DNA of 64,000 nucleotides from Nocardioides marinus (GTDB lineage: Bacteria; Pseudomonadota; Alphaproteobacteria; Rhodobacterales; Rhodobacteraceae), in assembly GCA_019801415.1 (NCBI GenBank), contig JAHVJD010000007.1, forward strand, positions 62,001 to 126,000. Reading direction: 5' to 3'. Under the pieces are notes generated by a model. That model was not told the origin of the DNA. It searched no databases and was given only the letters and a program-made list of their open reading frames with translations. The position numbers and the translations under genes are program-made. This document shows positions 42,854 through 51,701 of the stretch, in pieces; within the stretch, counting starts at the first letter, position 1; the number at the start of each line of letters is the position of its first letter.

Positions 42854-42867
42854 TGAACGTGTGTTCA
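42854..42867. promoter_or_regulatory. TetR-type operator TGAAC-gtgt-GTTCA
   Basis: A perfect 5-bp inverted repeat with 4-bp spacer lies 16 bp before the TetR gene start at 42883, where it would block transcription. It resembles many TetR operators and can also control the divergent lipoprotein gene. Confidence 0.6.
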
Positions 42868-42882
42868 GTTATTGTCGGTCGC

Positions 42883-43470
42883 ATGGCACGTACTCAGGGT
42901 TCCCACTCCGGCATCACCGGCCCCAAGATCCACAACGCGGCGCTGCGGTTGTTTGCGCAGCACGGCTATGCTGCGGTGTCGATGCGCCAGATCGCGCGCG
43001 AGGTGGGCGTGCAGGCCGGTGCGCTTTACAATTATACGCCAGACAAGCAAAGCCTGTTGTTCCGGTTGATGGCTGGCCACATGGAAGAATTGCAGGCTGC
43101 CTGGGATGCGGTGCCCCGGGCCGACAGCGCGATGGACCGGCTGCGGGCGTTTACCGGGTTTCATATCCGCTTTCACCTCCAGCGTCCGGATGCCGTTTTC
43201 ATCGCCTATATGGAGCTGCGCAACCTCACGGCAGAGAATTTCACCCGCATTGAAACGCTGCGGCGGAATTACGAGAACGGTGTCGAGGGAATCCTGAAAG
43301 AAGGTGTCGAGCAGGGCGTGTTCGACATCGCCGATACCAAGATCGCCACGCTTGCGGTGATCGCGATGCTGAACGGGGTGAACACCTGGTATCGTTCGGA
43401 AGGTCGCCTGACCCTGGACGAGGTGGAGCGGGTCTACTGGGATATGGTGCGCAAGGCGGTCAGCGCCTGA
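42883..43470 (+). CDS. TetR-family transcriptional regulator
   Basis: Protein of 195 residues. The N-terminal TetR HTH is clear (IHNAALRLFAQHGYAAVSMRQIAREVGVQAGALYNYTPDKQSLLF in parts). The C-terminal helical ligand domain is of the type seen in acyl-CoA or small-molecule sensors (FRIETLRRNYENG-like). Start MARTQGSHSG at 42883. It stands next to a palindromic operator; the ligand is unknown. Confidence 0.92.
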   Translation: MARTQGSHSGITGPKIHNAALRLFAQHGYAAVSMRQIAREVGVQAGALYNYTPDKQSLLFRLMAGHMEELQAAWDAVPRADSAMDRLRAFTGFHIRFHLQRPDAVFIAYMELRNLTAENFTRIETLRRNYENGVEGILKEGVEQGVFDIADTKIATLAVIAMLNGVNTWYRSEGRLTLDEVERVYWDMVRKAVSA

Positions 43471-43513
43471 AACTGGCGGGCTGGCCCGCCATTGGCAAAG
43501 GCGCTGCACGGTT

Positions 43514-43816
43514 TCAGCTGAGCAGCCCGATCATGTCATAATGCTCGATCTCACGGCTCAGAACCATCGGGTCTTCTTCGGGCAGCACATGTGGTTGCTC
43601 CCAATCCTCACCGGCAAAGGCCTTCAGCGCGGCGACGCTCTCCCAGACCATCACAACGCAGAAGGTGGCGGGGGAGTCCGCCCTCGGCAGCCCGGCCGTG
43701 ATGGAAACCAACCCCGGCTGGCGGCGCACATGCGGCACGGCGGTCTTAGTCAGAAACTCCTGAAACGCCTTGATCTTGTCGTCGCGAACGGTCGCGCGGA
43801 AAACGCGGATGATCAT
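43514..43816 (-). CDS. Antibiotic biosynthesis monooxygenase-like (ABM) protein
   Basis: Ferredoxin-fold protein of 100 residues (MIIRVFRATVRDDKIKAFQEF ... VSITAGLPRADSPATF ... VWESVAALKAFAGED). ABM domains occur in quinone/haem-degrading monooxygenases such as IsdG/YgiN. The catalytic type is not clear. Start 43816 follows GGAGGGGGA. Convergent with the TetR gene and possibly co-transcribed behind pirin. Confidence 0.82.
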   Translation of the reverse strand: MIIRVFRATVRDDKIKAFQEFLTKTAVPHVRRQPGLVSITAGLPRADSPATFCVVMVWESVAALKAFAGEDWEQPHVLPEEDPMVLSREIEHYDMIGLLS

Positions 43817-43918
43817 GTCTTCCCCCTCCAGATTGCTGAACAGGCAGAAGTATAGCACATCCCGAAGCGCTTTTGGCGGTGCCCCCTGCGAGAGAGGCAC
43901 CACCGCCGATCTGCGCGA

Positions 43919-44830
43919 TCAATGGGCCGGGCGGATGAACGTGCCGTTGCGCAGCTCCTTGAACGCCTGGTGCAATTCGGCCTGGGTGTTCATCACGATC
44001 GGCCCATGCCAGGCCACCGGTTCATTGATCGGCGCGCCGGAAATCAGCAAGAAACGCACGCCCTGTGGACCTGCCTGCACGGTGATCTCGTCGCCTGTGC
44101 CAAACCGGATCAGGGTCCGGTCCCCTGACATGTCGCGGATGTTGACCTCCTGACCAGCCACTTCCTTTTCCAGCAGCACCCCTTGCGGCGCGGAGGCATC
44201 CGCAAAGGCGGCTTCGCCCTCGAATACATAGGCGAAAGCCCGGCGGTAGGTGTCTATCGGCAGGGTCTTTTTCACTCCGGCGGGGATGAACACGTCGAGA
44301 TACTGCGGATCGGCGGCAATGCCGTCCACCGGCCCGCGTTTGCCCCAGAATTCGCCCACGATAACTTTGACGCGAGTGCCGTCGTCGTCGATGATTTCCG
44401 GGATCTCGCCGCCCTTCACGTCCTGATAGCGCGGAGCGGTCATCTTCTGACTGGCGGGCAGGTTGCCCCACAGCTGAAAGCCGTGCATCTGCCCCTTGGC
44501 GTTTCCGGTCGGCATCTCCTGGTGCAGAATGCCCGATCCGGCCGTCATCCACTGCACGTCTCCGGCCCCGAGTGTGCCGACATTGCCCAGCGAGTCGCCA
44601 TGCTCCACCGAGCCGGCCAGAACATAGGTAATGGTTTCGATGCCGCGATGCGGGTGCCACGGGAAGCCGCGCAGAAAATCCTCGGGGCGGTCGTTGCGGA
44701 AATCGTCGAACAGCAGGAAGGGATCCAGCTCGGACGGGTCCTGAAAGCCGAAGGCACGGTGCAACTTCACGCCAGCCCCTTCGGTATGAGGCTGTGCGGC
44801 GCGGGTCTCAAGAATGGGTCTGAGCGACAT
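43919..44830 (-). CDS. Pirin family protein
   Basis: Bicupin of 303 residues. Metal ligands lie in FPWHPHRGIETITYVLAG and the HQEMP segment (H-x-H, H and E). Pirins are Fe-dependent and some act as quercetinases. The C-terminal cupin half is present (VFIPAGVKKTLPI onward). Start MSLRPILETRA at 44830. Role here unknown; it is divergent from the nucleotide cyclase gene. Confidence 0.92.
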   Translation of the reverse strand: MSLRPILETRAAQPHTEGAGVKLHRAFGFQDPSELDPFLLFDDFRNDRPEDFLRGFPWHPHRGIETITYVLAGSVEHGDSLGNVGTLGAGDVQWMTAGSGILHQEMPTGNAKGQMHGFQLWGNLPASQKMTAPRYQDVKGGEIPEIIDDDGTRVKVIVGEFWGKRGPVDGIAADPQYLDVFIPAGVKKTLPIDTYRRAFAYVFEGEAAFADASAPQGVLLEKEVAGQEVNIRDMSGDRTLIRFGTGDEITVQAGPQGVRFLLISGAPINEPVAWHGPIVMNTQAELHQAFKELRNGTFIRPAH

Positions 44831-45016
44831 GGGCTGTCTCCGGTTGTCGGTTGCTGGATCACAGATAACTTCCCCGCTGGCCTGGAAAACCCCAGATCGG
44901 GCACGGAGGCTGTGCAGCCGTGAACAGCTTGGGGCTTCCGTAGTCTCGGCATGTGACCGGGCCGTGCAGGTGAATAGTCGTTGCCAGAAGGCCGGTGCAG
45001 GGCGTAAATTGGCGGC

Positions 45017-46225
45017 ATGGCCGATATGCCTGCCCCCCTGTGCAAACTGCCACCAGACCGATTGGAGCCCGCGCTGCGACTGGTCACCTACATGCTCGGC
45101 GAAGCGCGGGAGGCCTCTGATGCCGACAACGTGCTGACACGGGTGGCGGCGATGATCCGGGACGCAGGCGTACCCTTGCATCGTGCCAGTTCCATCGTGC
45201 CCCTCCTGCATGCCGAAGCGGTGGCCAGCGCCCGGTTCTGGGAGCATGGCAAGGGCGCTCGCAGCCATTTGTTTCCGTTCCAGATCGGCTCCTCGTCCGG
45301 CTATGCGCAATCGCCGGCGGCCGAGGTGCACAAGACCGGAAAATGGGTGGCTTTGTGGTTGCCCAAGACCCCCGATGATCGCTACGGCATCGTGCCCGAG
45401 CTGAAGGCCGATGGCTACGTCCACTACCTGATGGCGCCGATCTTCATGCGCAGCGGCATGGCCGGAACCTTCAGTTTCGCAACCCGTCGCGCCGCCGGTT
45501 TTTCGGCCGCGGACATCGCTTTCCTGCGCGCGGTGTTCCCCGCGCTGTCCGCCTGCCAGGAAATCCTTGCCACCGCCCGCGCCATGCAGGAGGTGCTGCG
45601 CATCTATGTCGGGGAAGAGCCGCAGCAGCGGATCCTCTCCGGTGACGTGCATCGCGGCCAGGTCACACACATCCGGTCCGCGGTCCTGTTTTCCGACATG
45701 CGACGGTTCACCGAACTGACCGCCGAGATGACGGCGGAAGAGGCCACGGGCCTGCTGAACACCTACTACGACTGCGTGGTGCCGCCGATCGAAACCGCAG
45801 GCGGCGAAGTGTTGAAATTTGTCGGCGACGGTATTCTGGCGGTGTTTCGGACCGAGGATGGCGATGCCTTCACATGCGGTCAGGCGCTGGCGGCGGCTCG
45901 CGCGGCGCTGGCGCGGGTTGAGGCGCGGCGCGACGCGCCCCGTTTCAAGGTCGGGATCGCGCTGCACTTTGGCGAGGTCGGTTTTGGCAACGTCGGCTCG
46001 GGCATGCGGCTGGACTACACAGTGGTCGGGCGCGACGTGAATCTCGCGTCACGTCTGGCGGGTCTCTGCAGTGCCCTCGGGGAGCCTTTGCTGGTCTCGG
46101 AGGAGTTCTGCCGACGGGCTGCGCCCTTGGGACGGTTGATCAGCCGTTCGCTGGGGCGTCAGCGCCTGAAAGGCCTGCGCGCACCGCAGGAGGTCTTTGC
46201 CGTGGCGCAATCCGGCTGGGTCTGA
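45017..46225 (+). CDS. Class III adenylate/guanylate cyclase with N-terminal GAF-like domain
   Basis: Protein of 402 residues. Residues about 1-190 form a GAF-like sensor; the cyclase homology domain follows (about 210-395). Metal Asp residues are seen in AVLFSDMRRFTEL and LKFVGDGILAVF; the transition-state and nucleotide part appears as GMRLDYTVVGRDVNLASRL. cAMP is more likely than cGMP, from the general family. No transmembrane segment. Single gene. Confidence 0.9.
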   Translation: MADMPAPLCKLPPDRLEPALRLVTYMLGEAREASDADNVLTRVAAMIRDAGVPLHRASSIVPLLHAEAVASARFWEHGKGARSHLFPFQIGSSSGYAQSPAAEVHKTGKWVALWLPKTPDDRYGIVPELKADGYVHYLMAPIFMRSGMAGTFSFATRRAAGFSAADIAFLRAVFPALSACQEILATARAMQEVLRIYVGEEPQQRILSGDVHRGQVTHIRSAVLFSDMRRFTELTAEMTAEEATGLLNTYYDCVVPPIETAGGEVLKFVGDGILAVFRTEDGDAFTCGQALAAARAALARVEARRDAPRFKVGIALHFGEVGFGNVGSGMRLDYTVVGRDVNLASRLAGLCSALGEPLLVSEEFCRRAAPLGRLISRSLGRQRLKGLRAPQEVFAVAQSGWV

Positions 46226-46355
46226 GCGTCGCCGCGCGCCCCTGTGCTGCGCCTGACGCAACACTTGCCGATCCGGGCAGTGCCCGGCGCTCGCTGGGGC
46301 TGTTCCTCGGCGCCGGTCCGGTCTATTCCCTGCGCATGAACATGGGGAGCAGGTG

Positions 46356-46832
46356 ATGAGCGAAAACGTATTGGCAACAATCAAGGCATCGGCCCCGCGC
46401 CGGGTCATGGGCACGGCGATGCTGGCGGCAACGGGCTGCATCCTTGTCTATGTGGCATTCGCCGCGCCGCCTTCCCCGGCCTGGCTGGTGTTTCTGCTGG
46501 TGGTTGGCAGCGCCGCGTTGTGGCTGGCGGTCCGGCTTTGGCAGGCCACGACCCATCATATCGAACTGACCGAAGACGCGCTGCGGTGCTCTGACGGTCA
46601 GATCATCGCTCCGGTGTCTGAAATCGAGGCGATAGATCGCGGCTTTTTCGCCTTCAAGCCGTCGAACGGTTTTCTGATCCGCACCCGCACCCCCGCCGCG
46701 CGCAGCTGGCTTCCGGGGCTGTGGTGGCGCTGGGGGCGGCGGATTGGCATCGGTGGCGTGACGCCCGGCCAGCAGGGCAAGGCGATGTCGGAAATCCTGG
46801 CGGCGATGCTGGTGCAGCGCGACCACCGCTGA
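46356..46832 (+). CDS. Hypothetical membrane protein
   Basis: Protein of 158 residues with two hydrophobic segments (VMGTAMLAATGCILVYVAF and AWLVFLLVVGSAALWLAVRL) and a soluble C-terminal part (IELTEDALRCSDGQIIAPVSE) that resembles a PH-like fold (as in YdbS/YcxB-type proteins). Function unknown. ATG 46356 follows GGGGAGCAGG; the GTG at 46353 is also possible. Convergent with the TadE gene. Confidence 0.75.
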   Translation: MSENVLATIKASAPRRVMGTAMLAATGCILVYVAFAAPPSPAWLVFLLVVGSAALWLAVRLWQATTHHIELTEDALRCSDGQIIAPVSEIEAIDRGFFAFKPSNGFLIRTRTPAARSWLPGLWWRWGRRIGIGGVTPGQQGKAMSEILAAMLVQRDHR

Positions 46833-46872
46833 GACGTCCGGTGCCGCGATAAAGGTCGGTTGGGGCGGCGCG

Positions 46873-47487
46873 TCAGTCGGTGCCGCCGGTGCCGTCATCG
46901 TGGCCACCACCACCGCTGGAGCTGCCCTCGAAGGCAACCAGAGGTGCAAAGCGCGGTCGGGTAAACACGAAGTTGTCCAGATCCAGCGTCGGCAAGCCCA
47001 CGTCAAACGCGGGCTGCATTTCGTTGAAGGTCTCCACCAGAATGACTCGCTCCTGGTCCGGCATCGACGGCAGCTTGTGCGCGACCGTGTTGATCGTGGC
47101 GTCGGTCCAGGTGATGTCCGACGTGCCGCGCACCTCGGACCAGTCGACGTAATACTTGGCGTCAGCGTCATCCCAGCGGATCACCGACACCCGCAGCCCC
47201 AGTTGCGAATCCTGCCGGATCAGCAGCTTGGTCATCTCGTACATGCTGTTGAGATAGGCATCGTTGATCGCCGTGGTCTCACGCGAGATCAGGTCCGAGA
47301 TGGTATAGGCCGCCTTGAGATTGACGCTGTCGCGGCGGAAGGCGTCGAAGAAGGTGTAGATTGCCGCGAACATGCCGAGCAGCAGCGGCATGTAGATGAC
47401 GAACTCCACCGAGACGCTGCCATTCGTATCGTTGCGCAAGCGGCGCAGGGCGCGGCCGAGATGGGTCCGGGACAGGGCTGTCAGCAT
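46873..47487 (-). CDS. TadE/TadF-like pilus assembly protein
   Basis: Protein of 204 residues with an N-terminal transmembrane helix (SVSVEFVIYMPLLLGMFAAIYTFFDAF, in parts) and a Glu-rich start typical of TadE/TadF pseudopilins, followed by a periplasmic part. Six bp after the upstream TadE gene. The C-terminus is Gly/Asp-rich (SSSGGGGHDDG). Confidence 0.85.
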   Translation of the reverse strand: MLTALSRTHLGRALRRLRNDTNGSVSVEFVIYMPLLLGMFAAIYTFFDAFRRDSVNLKAAYTISDLISRETTAINDAYLNSMYEMTKLLIRQDSQLGLRVSVIRWDDADAKYYVDWSEVRGTSDITWTDATINTVAHKLPSMPDQERVILVETFNEMQPAFDVGLPTLDLDNFVFTRPRFAPLVAFEGSSSGGGGHDDGTGGTD

Positions 47488-47493
47488 GGTGGC

Positions 47494-48030
47494 TTACCTC
47501 GGTTCCTGGACGAATGCGGAGGTGGCGAAAAGGCTGATGCGCCCATCCGCGTCCTTGTGCAGGCTTTTGCCCAGTCCCCAGGTCGGGAGAACCGGTTTGA
47601 ACTTCATGCAGGCACGCAGCAGCATGAGCTCGTTCGATTTGCCGCTGGTGAAATTGCGGACCGGCTGCACGTCCTCGATCCGGTTGATGCAGTCCGGCTC
47701 CGGGTCCACCGGGCTCCAGTTGAAGGGATCGATCCGGATCATCTCCAGTCGCAGTGACGTGGCACAATTGTCGATAAAGCCCGAGCGCGTGCAAATTGCG
47801 TCTCGGATGTCGTCGTGCTGATGGTTGGCCCCCGTCGCCAGCCGGATATCGCGGACGGTCTGGTCCAGCGCCCGTTCCAGCTGCGAGTGGCGCAGGTTGA
47901 TCATGCCCAGTTCCACCGTCGACATCAGCGCCATCAGAAAGGCGGGTATGACGATGGCAAATTCAACCGAGGCGTTGCCCTCTTCGCGGCGCCGGAACCG
48001 GCGCAGAGCCTGCAGGTAGCGGCGGATCAT
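47494..48030 (-). CDS. TadE-like pseudopilin
   Basis: Protein of 178 residues: basic start (MIRRYLQALRRFRRREEGN) and TadE signature ASVEFAIVIPAFLMALMSTVELGM (quoted in parts). Four cysteines in the periplasmic part (ICTRSGFIDNCAT and two more). Overlaps the VWA gene by 4 bp, in the order VWA-TadE-TadF, as in tad loci of Rhodobacterales. Confidence 0.88.
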   Translation of the reverse strand: MIRRYLQALRRFRRREEGNASVEFAIVIPAFLMALMSTVELGMINLRHSQLERALDQTVRDIRLATGANHQHDDIRDAICTRSGFIDNCATSLRLEMIRIDPFNWSPVDPEPDCINRIEDVQPVRNFTSGKSNELMLLRACMKFKPVLPTWGLGKSLHKDADGRISLFATSAFVQEPR

Positions 48031-49724
48031 TGAGTCAGCCTCAGCTGGCGGATCGAGGTGGCGATGGAGGCGAAGGCGTCGCTGATTTCAAGCCCCTGCA
48101 CATCGAAGTAGTGCGAATCCGAGCTGGCGCAGTCCTGCAGCACCGCGACACCGTTGCTGGGGGCCTCGAAGCCGATCGTGTAGACGATGATGCCCTGATC
48201 CTTCGCGGCCTGGCAGATGGCGCGGGTGCGTGCGTTCTTGGTCGAGTTGCCGTAGGCGTCGTAGACGCCGTAGTACCAGGTGCTTCGCGCAGAACTGGTG
48301 CCCATCCAATCGCGGTAGATACCGTAATACAAATACTTGAGGGAGGTGTAGGCAAAGAGGTCCGCCCAATTCAGCCGTGTCGCGGTCCCGGATTCCTGGC
48401 GCCAGCGACAGCCGTCGCAATTGCGGTACCAGTCAGTGCCTGTGCCAAAAGGATGGTCCTCCCACCGTGCCCCGTATTGCAGGTGCCAATAGTAGTTGCC
48501 AGTCGAGGGGTTCAGGGTGGAATAGATTTTGGTTCCGTCGTCGGCCACGGTGAACCAGACGTTGGAGTCGCCCTCGCGGTGGTCGCTTTCGACGTAATAT
48601 TGTGAGGTGTTCTGCCCGTCGGTCATCAGCACGATCACCTTTACGGTCTCTGCATCGTTGTATTCGGCCGGGCGGGCAGCGAAATCGGCGGGCACCGTTG
48701 CTCCGGCACCTGTCGTCAGGGCATTGATGACAGGCCGAGCCGAGGGGTCCAACAGCGCTGTCCCCCATTTCATGCCAATGTCGATCGACGTGTTGCCGCC
48801 GGCCTCAAAGCTCTCGATATAGTTCTTGAGAACAGTTGCATCCTTCTGAAGCGGCAGAATTTCCCGGTTGGGTTCATCTTCGCAAACCGGGGTTCGGATA
48901 AGGCTCGGACCGCTGCTGTAACGCGTCCGCTCATCGTGATAGGTGGTGTCCCAAGGGGTGAAATGCATCGTGCCTTGCAGAGGAGCGGTCGGAGACAGCG
49001 TGGTCGTCTGGAAATCCGAGGCGGAGAAATTCACGCAGCGCGAATAGATACTGCCGTCCGCACCTGCCGGGGTGTCGATGTTGTACAGATTGTAGAGTTC
49101 TTCCGGCAGCGACACCTGCGTCGCATAGGGCACGATGGAGATCGACATCTTGCCGTCGGTGGTATTTGCCACCATCGTATCGATGAAATCCTTGGCCGCA
49201 GCCTTGAGGTTGGTCAGCCGGTTGTTCGACCGCATCGAGCCGGAGACGTCCAGCACCAGCGAGATCTCCAACCCGTCGATGCTCTCTTCGGCGCGTGAGG
49301 TGGCATAGAGCGGCAGCTCATCCACCCCCGCATGGCGCAACAGGTGGGTTGGGAAAGCGGTTTCAATGGTGCCTTGCACCTTTTTGAAGCCAATCCCGGC
49401 CTCCCACCAGGGGGTTTGGTAATACTGCTCGAGCCCTGATTTGGTCAGGTAATCCAGCACCACTGCATCGGGAGATTTCTGCTGGTCCAGGTCGGCCGCT
49501 GCCAAAACGGCCCGGTCCAGCGTGTATTGCAGCATGGTGCGGTCACGTTCCATCCGCATCAGGTCAACCCCGATGCCGCCGACCACGACCATGGCCAGAA
49601 TCGTGAAGCAAGCGGGCGCAGCCATTGCCCCCTCTTCCTGCCGCCGAAAATGCGTTGCCTTGGCCAGGCATCGCTGCATCAGCGGCGCGGCCAGAGCCGT
49701 GGACTTCATGTGACGCATGCTCAT
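48027..49724 (-). CDS. TadG-like pilus-associated protein with von Willebrand factor A domain
   Basis: Protein of 565 residues. An N-terminal TadE/TadG helix (GAMAAPACFTILAMVVVGGIGVDLMR in parts) is followed by a VWA domain: MIDAS motif DVSGSMRSNN near residue 155 and the TDG loop VLMTDGQNTS near 370. A long Trp/Tyr-rich insertion (about 400-500) precedes the end. It may work in adhesion or in Flp/Tad pilus assembly. Start MSMRHMKSTA at 49724. No cpaABC or tadABC genes lie in this window. Confidence 0.9.
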   Translation of the reverse strand: MSMRHMKSTALAAPLMQRCLAKATHFRRQEEGAMAAPACFTILAMVVVGGIGVDLMRMERDRTMLQYTLDRAVLAAADLDQQKSPDAVVLDYLTKSGLEQYYQTPWWEAGIGFKKVQGTIETAFPTHLLRHAGVDELPLYATSRAEESIDGLEISLVLDVSGSMRSNNRLTNLKAAAKDFIDTMVANTTDGKMSISIVPYATQVSLPEELYNLYNIDTPAGADGSIYSRCVNFSASDFQTTTLSPTAPLQGTMHFTPWDTTYHDERTRYSSGPSLIRTPVCEDEPNREILPLQKDATVLKNYIESFEAGGNTSIDIGMKWGTALLDPSARPVINALTTGAGATVPADFAARPAEYNDAETVKVIVLMTDGQNTSQYYVESDHREGDSNVWFTVADDGTKIYSTLNPSTGNYYWHLQYGARWEDHPFGTGTDWYRNCDGCRWRQESGTATRLNWADLFAYTSLKYLYYGIYRDWMGTSSARSTWYYGVYDAYGNSTKNARTRAICQAAKDQGIIVYTIGFEAPSNGVAVLQDCASSDSHYFDVQGLEISDAFASIATSIRQLRLTQ

Positions 49725-50058
49725 CGAGACACCCCCGCCGGCTGCGGAACGGTTCAGCACGGCTGTAGACGTGGAATTTATTAATTGATGCCCGGAAAAG
49801 GTGGCTGAATTTGGGCGGGAATATGCCTGAATTGCTCCGACTGTTGCGGCCTGCGCGGGCAATCTTGGGGAATTTCAGCTTGTTGTCGGCGGCTCGGCGA
49901 CAATGCGGGGCGGCGTGGTGCGAATCGAAACTGCTGCAATAAAAATCGCGTCATTTGGCTGAAAATGGTCAAAAAGGTCGCACTCCTTAATTTTCTCTGC
50001 ATAGAGTGCTCCCATCACCGGCAGCGAGTCGGTGTCTGACTTACGGAGAGTTTTTGAG
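49725..50058. other. Intergenic region between the divergent TadG and gdhA genes
   Basis: 334 bp without a convincing gene. It is A/T-rich near 49780 (AATTTATTAATTGATG) and before gdhA (about 49937-50005), where a CATAGAGTG element could serve as a -10 for gdhA. No clear operator, riboswitch or RNA gene was found. Confidence 0.4.
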
Positions 50059-51489
50059 ATGAGCAGCCGCACAGAGCCGAGCTTCCGCGAGAGCGTGGAC
50101 CTGATGTTTAACCGGGCCGTATCCCTGATGGATCTGCCGCCGGGGCTGGAGGAAAAAATCCGTGTCTGCAACGCAACTTACACGGTGCGTTTCGGGGTGC
50201 GTCTGCGGGGGGCGATGCACACCTTCACGGGCTATCGCTCGGTGCATTCCGAACATATGGAGCCGGTCAAGGGCGGTATCCGCTATGCCACCGGCGTCAA
50301 CCAGGACGAGGTTGAGGCGCTGGCCGCGCTGATGACCTACAAATGCGCGCTGGTGGAAGCCCCCTTTGGTGGGTCCAAGGGCGGGTTGTGCATCGATCCG
50401 CGCGAATACGAAGAACACGAGCTGGAGCTGATCACCCGCCGCTTTGCCTATGAGCTGGCCAAGCGCGACCTGATTCACCCCAGTCAGAACGTGCCCGCGC
50501 CGGACATGGGAACCGGCGAACGCGAGATGGCCTGGATTGCAGACCAATATGCGCGCATGAACACCACTGATATCAACGCGCGCGCCTGTGTCACCGGCAA
50601 GCCGCTGAACGCGGGCGGTATCGCCGGCCGGATCGAGGCGACGGGCCGTGGGGTTCAATATGCCCTGCAGGAGTTCTTCCGCCACGAGGAAGACAAGGCC
50701 GCCGCCGGCCTGTCCGGCAAGCTGGACGGCAAGCGCATCATCGTCCAGGGCCTGGGCAACGTGGGCTACCACGCGGCCAAGTTCCTGAGCGAGGAAGACG
50801 GGGCGCGGATCACCGGCATCATCGAACGCGATGGCGGTCTGTTCAACGAGGACGGCCTGGATGTCGAAGCGGTGCGCAACTGGATCGTCAAGCATGACGG
50901 CGTTTCCGGCTATCCGGACGCCCAATATGTCGAGAATGGTGCGCTCTTGCTGGAAGAAGAGTGCGACATCCTTATCCCCGCGGCGCTGGAAGGGGTCATC
51001 AACCTGTCCAACGCCGAACGTGTGAAAGCGCCCTTGATCATCGAGGCCGCCAACGGGCCGGTCACCGCGGGCGCGGACGAGATCCTGCGCAAGAAGGGCT
51101 GCGTGATCATCCCCGATATGTATGCCAACGCAGGCGGTGTGACGGTGTCCTACTTCGAGTGGGTGAAGAACCTCAGCCACATCCGCTTCGGCCGCATGCA
51201 GCGCCGCCAGGAAGAGGCGCGCCATCAGCTGGTGATCGACGAGCTGCAACGACTGGATGATGTGATGGGGGAAACCTGGTCGATGTCGCCGGACTTCAAG
51301 CAGAAGTACCTCAAGGGCGCGGGCGAGCTGGAGCTGGTGCGCTCGGGTCTGGATGACACCATGCGGGTGGCCTACCAGTCGATGCGCGAGGTCTGGCACA
51401 GCCGGGAAGAGGTCACGGATTTGCGCACCGCGGCCTATCTGGTCTCGATCGACAAGGTGGCCAAGAGCTATCACGCCAAGGGTCTCTGA
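50059..51489 (+). CDS. gdhA: Glutamate dehydrogenase
   Basis: Enzyme of 476 residues interconverting glutamate and 2-oxoglutarate plus ammonia. Features: the GGIRYATGVNQDEVEALAALM segment, catalytic Lys in APFGGSKGG, the N-domain QNVPAPDMGTGEREMAW and the NAD(P) fold IVQGLGNVGYHAAKF. The sequence looks like NAD-linked Rhodobacterales GDH rather than E. coli NADP-GDH; cofactor specificity is not certain. ATG 50059 follows GAGA. A strong terminator follows. Confidence 0.95.
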   Translation: MSSRTEPSFRESVDLMFNRAVSLMDLPPGLEEKIRVCNATYTVRFGVRLRGAMHTFTGYRSVHSEHMEPVKGGIRYATGVNQDEVEALAALMTYKCALVEAPFGGSKGGLCIDPREYEEHELELITRRFAYELAKRDLIHPSQNVPAPDMGTGEREMAWIADQYARMNTTDINARACVTGKPLNAGGIAGRIEATGRGVQYALQEFFRHEEDKAAAGLSGKLDGKRIIVQGLGNVGYHAAKFLSEEDGARITGIIERDGGLFNEDGLDVEAVRNWIVKHDGVSGYPDAQYVENGALLLEEECDILIPAALEGVINLSNAERVKAPLIIEAANGPVTAGADEILRKKGCVIIPDMYANAGGVTVSYFEWVKNLSHIRFGRMQRRQEEARHQLVIDELQRLDDVMGETWSMSPDFKQKYLKGAGELELVRSGLDDTMRVAYQSMREVWHSREEVTDLRTAAYLVSIDKVAKSYHAKGL

Positions 51490-51515
51490 GACGCCTTTGC
51501 GCGGAGTATCGAAAC

Positions 51516-51547
51516 GGGGCGGTGGGGAAACCTGCCGCCCCTTTTTT
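51516..51547 (+). terminator. Rho-independent terminator after gdhA
   Basis: GGGGCGG (51516-51522) pairs with CCGCCCC (51535-51541), followed by TTTTTT. Confidence 0.9.
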
Positions 51548-51701
51548 CATCCGGATCACGCCGGTTTCCGCGGATCGACAATTCGAACTGGACAGAGGTG
51601 GATAGTTTCCTATGAATTGCGAACAGGGGGACGCGGCGTCGTGGCGGATGTTACCGGGGGCCGTTGATCCGCTAGCAGGCCTTGAATGAGGGGGGAGCGA
51701 C

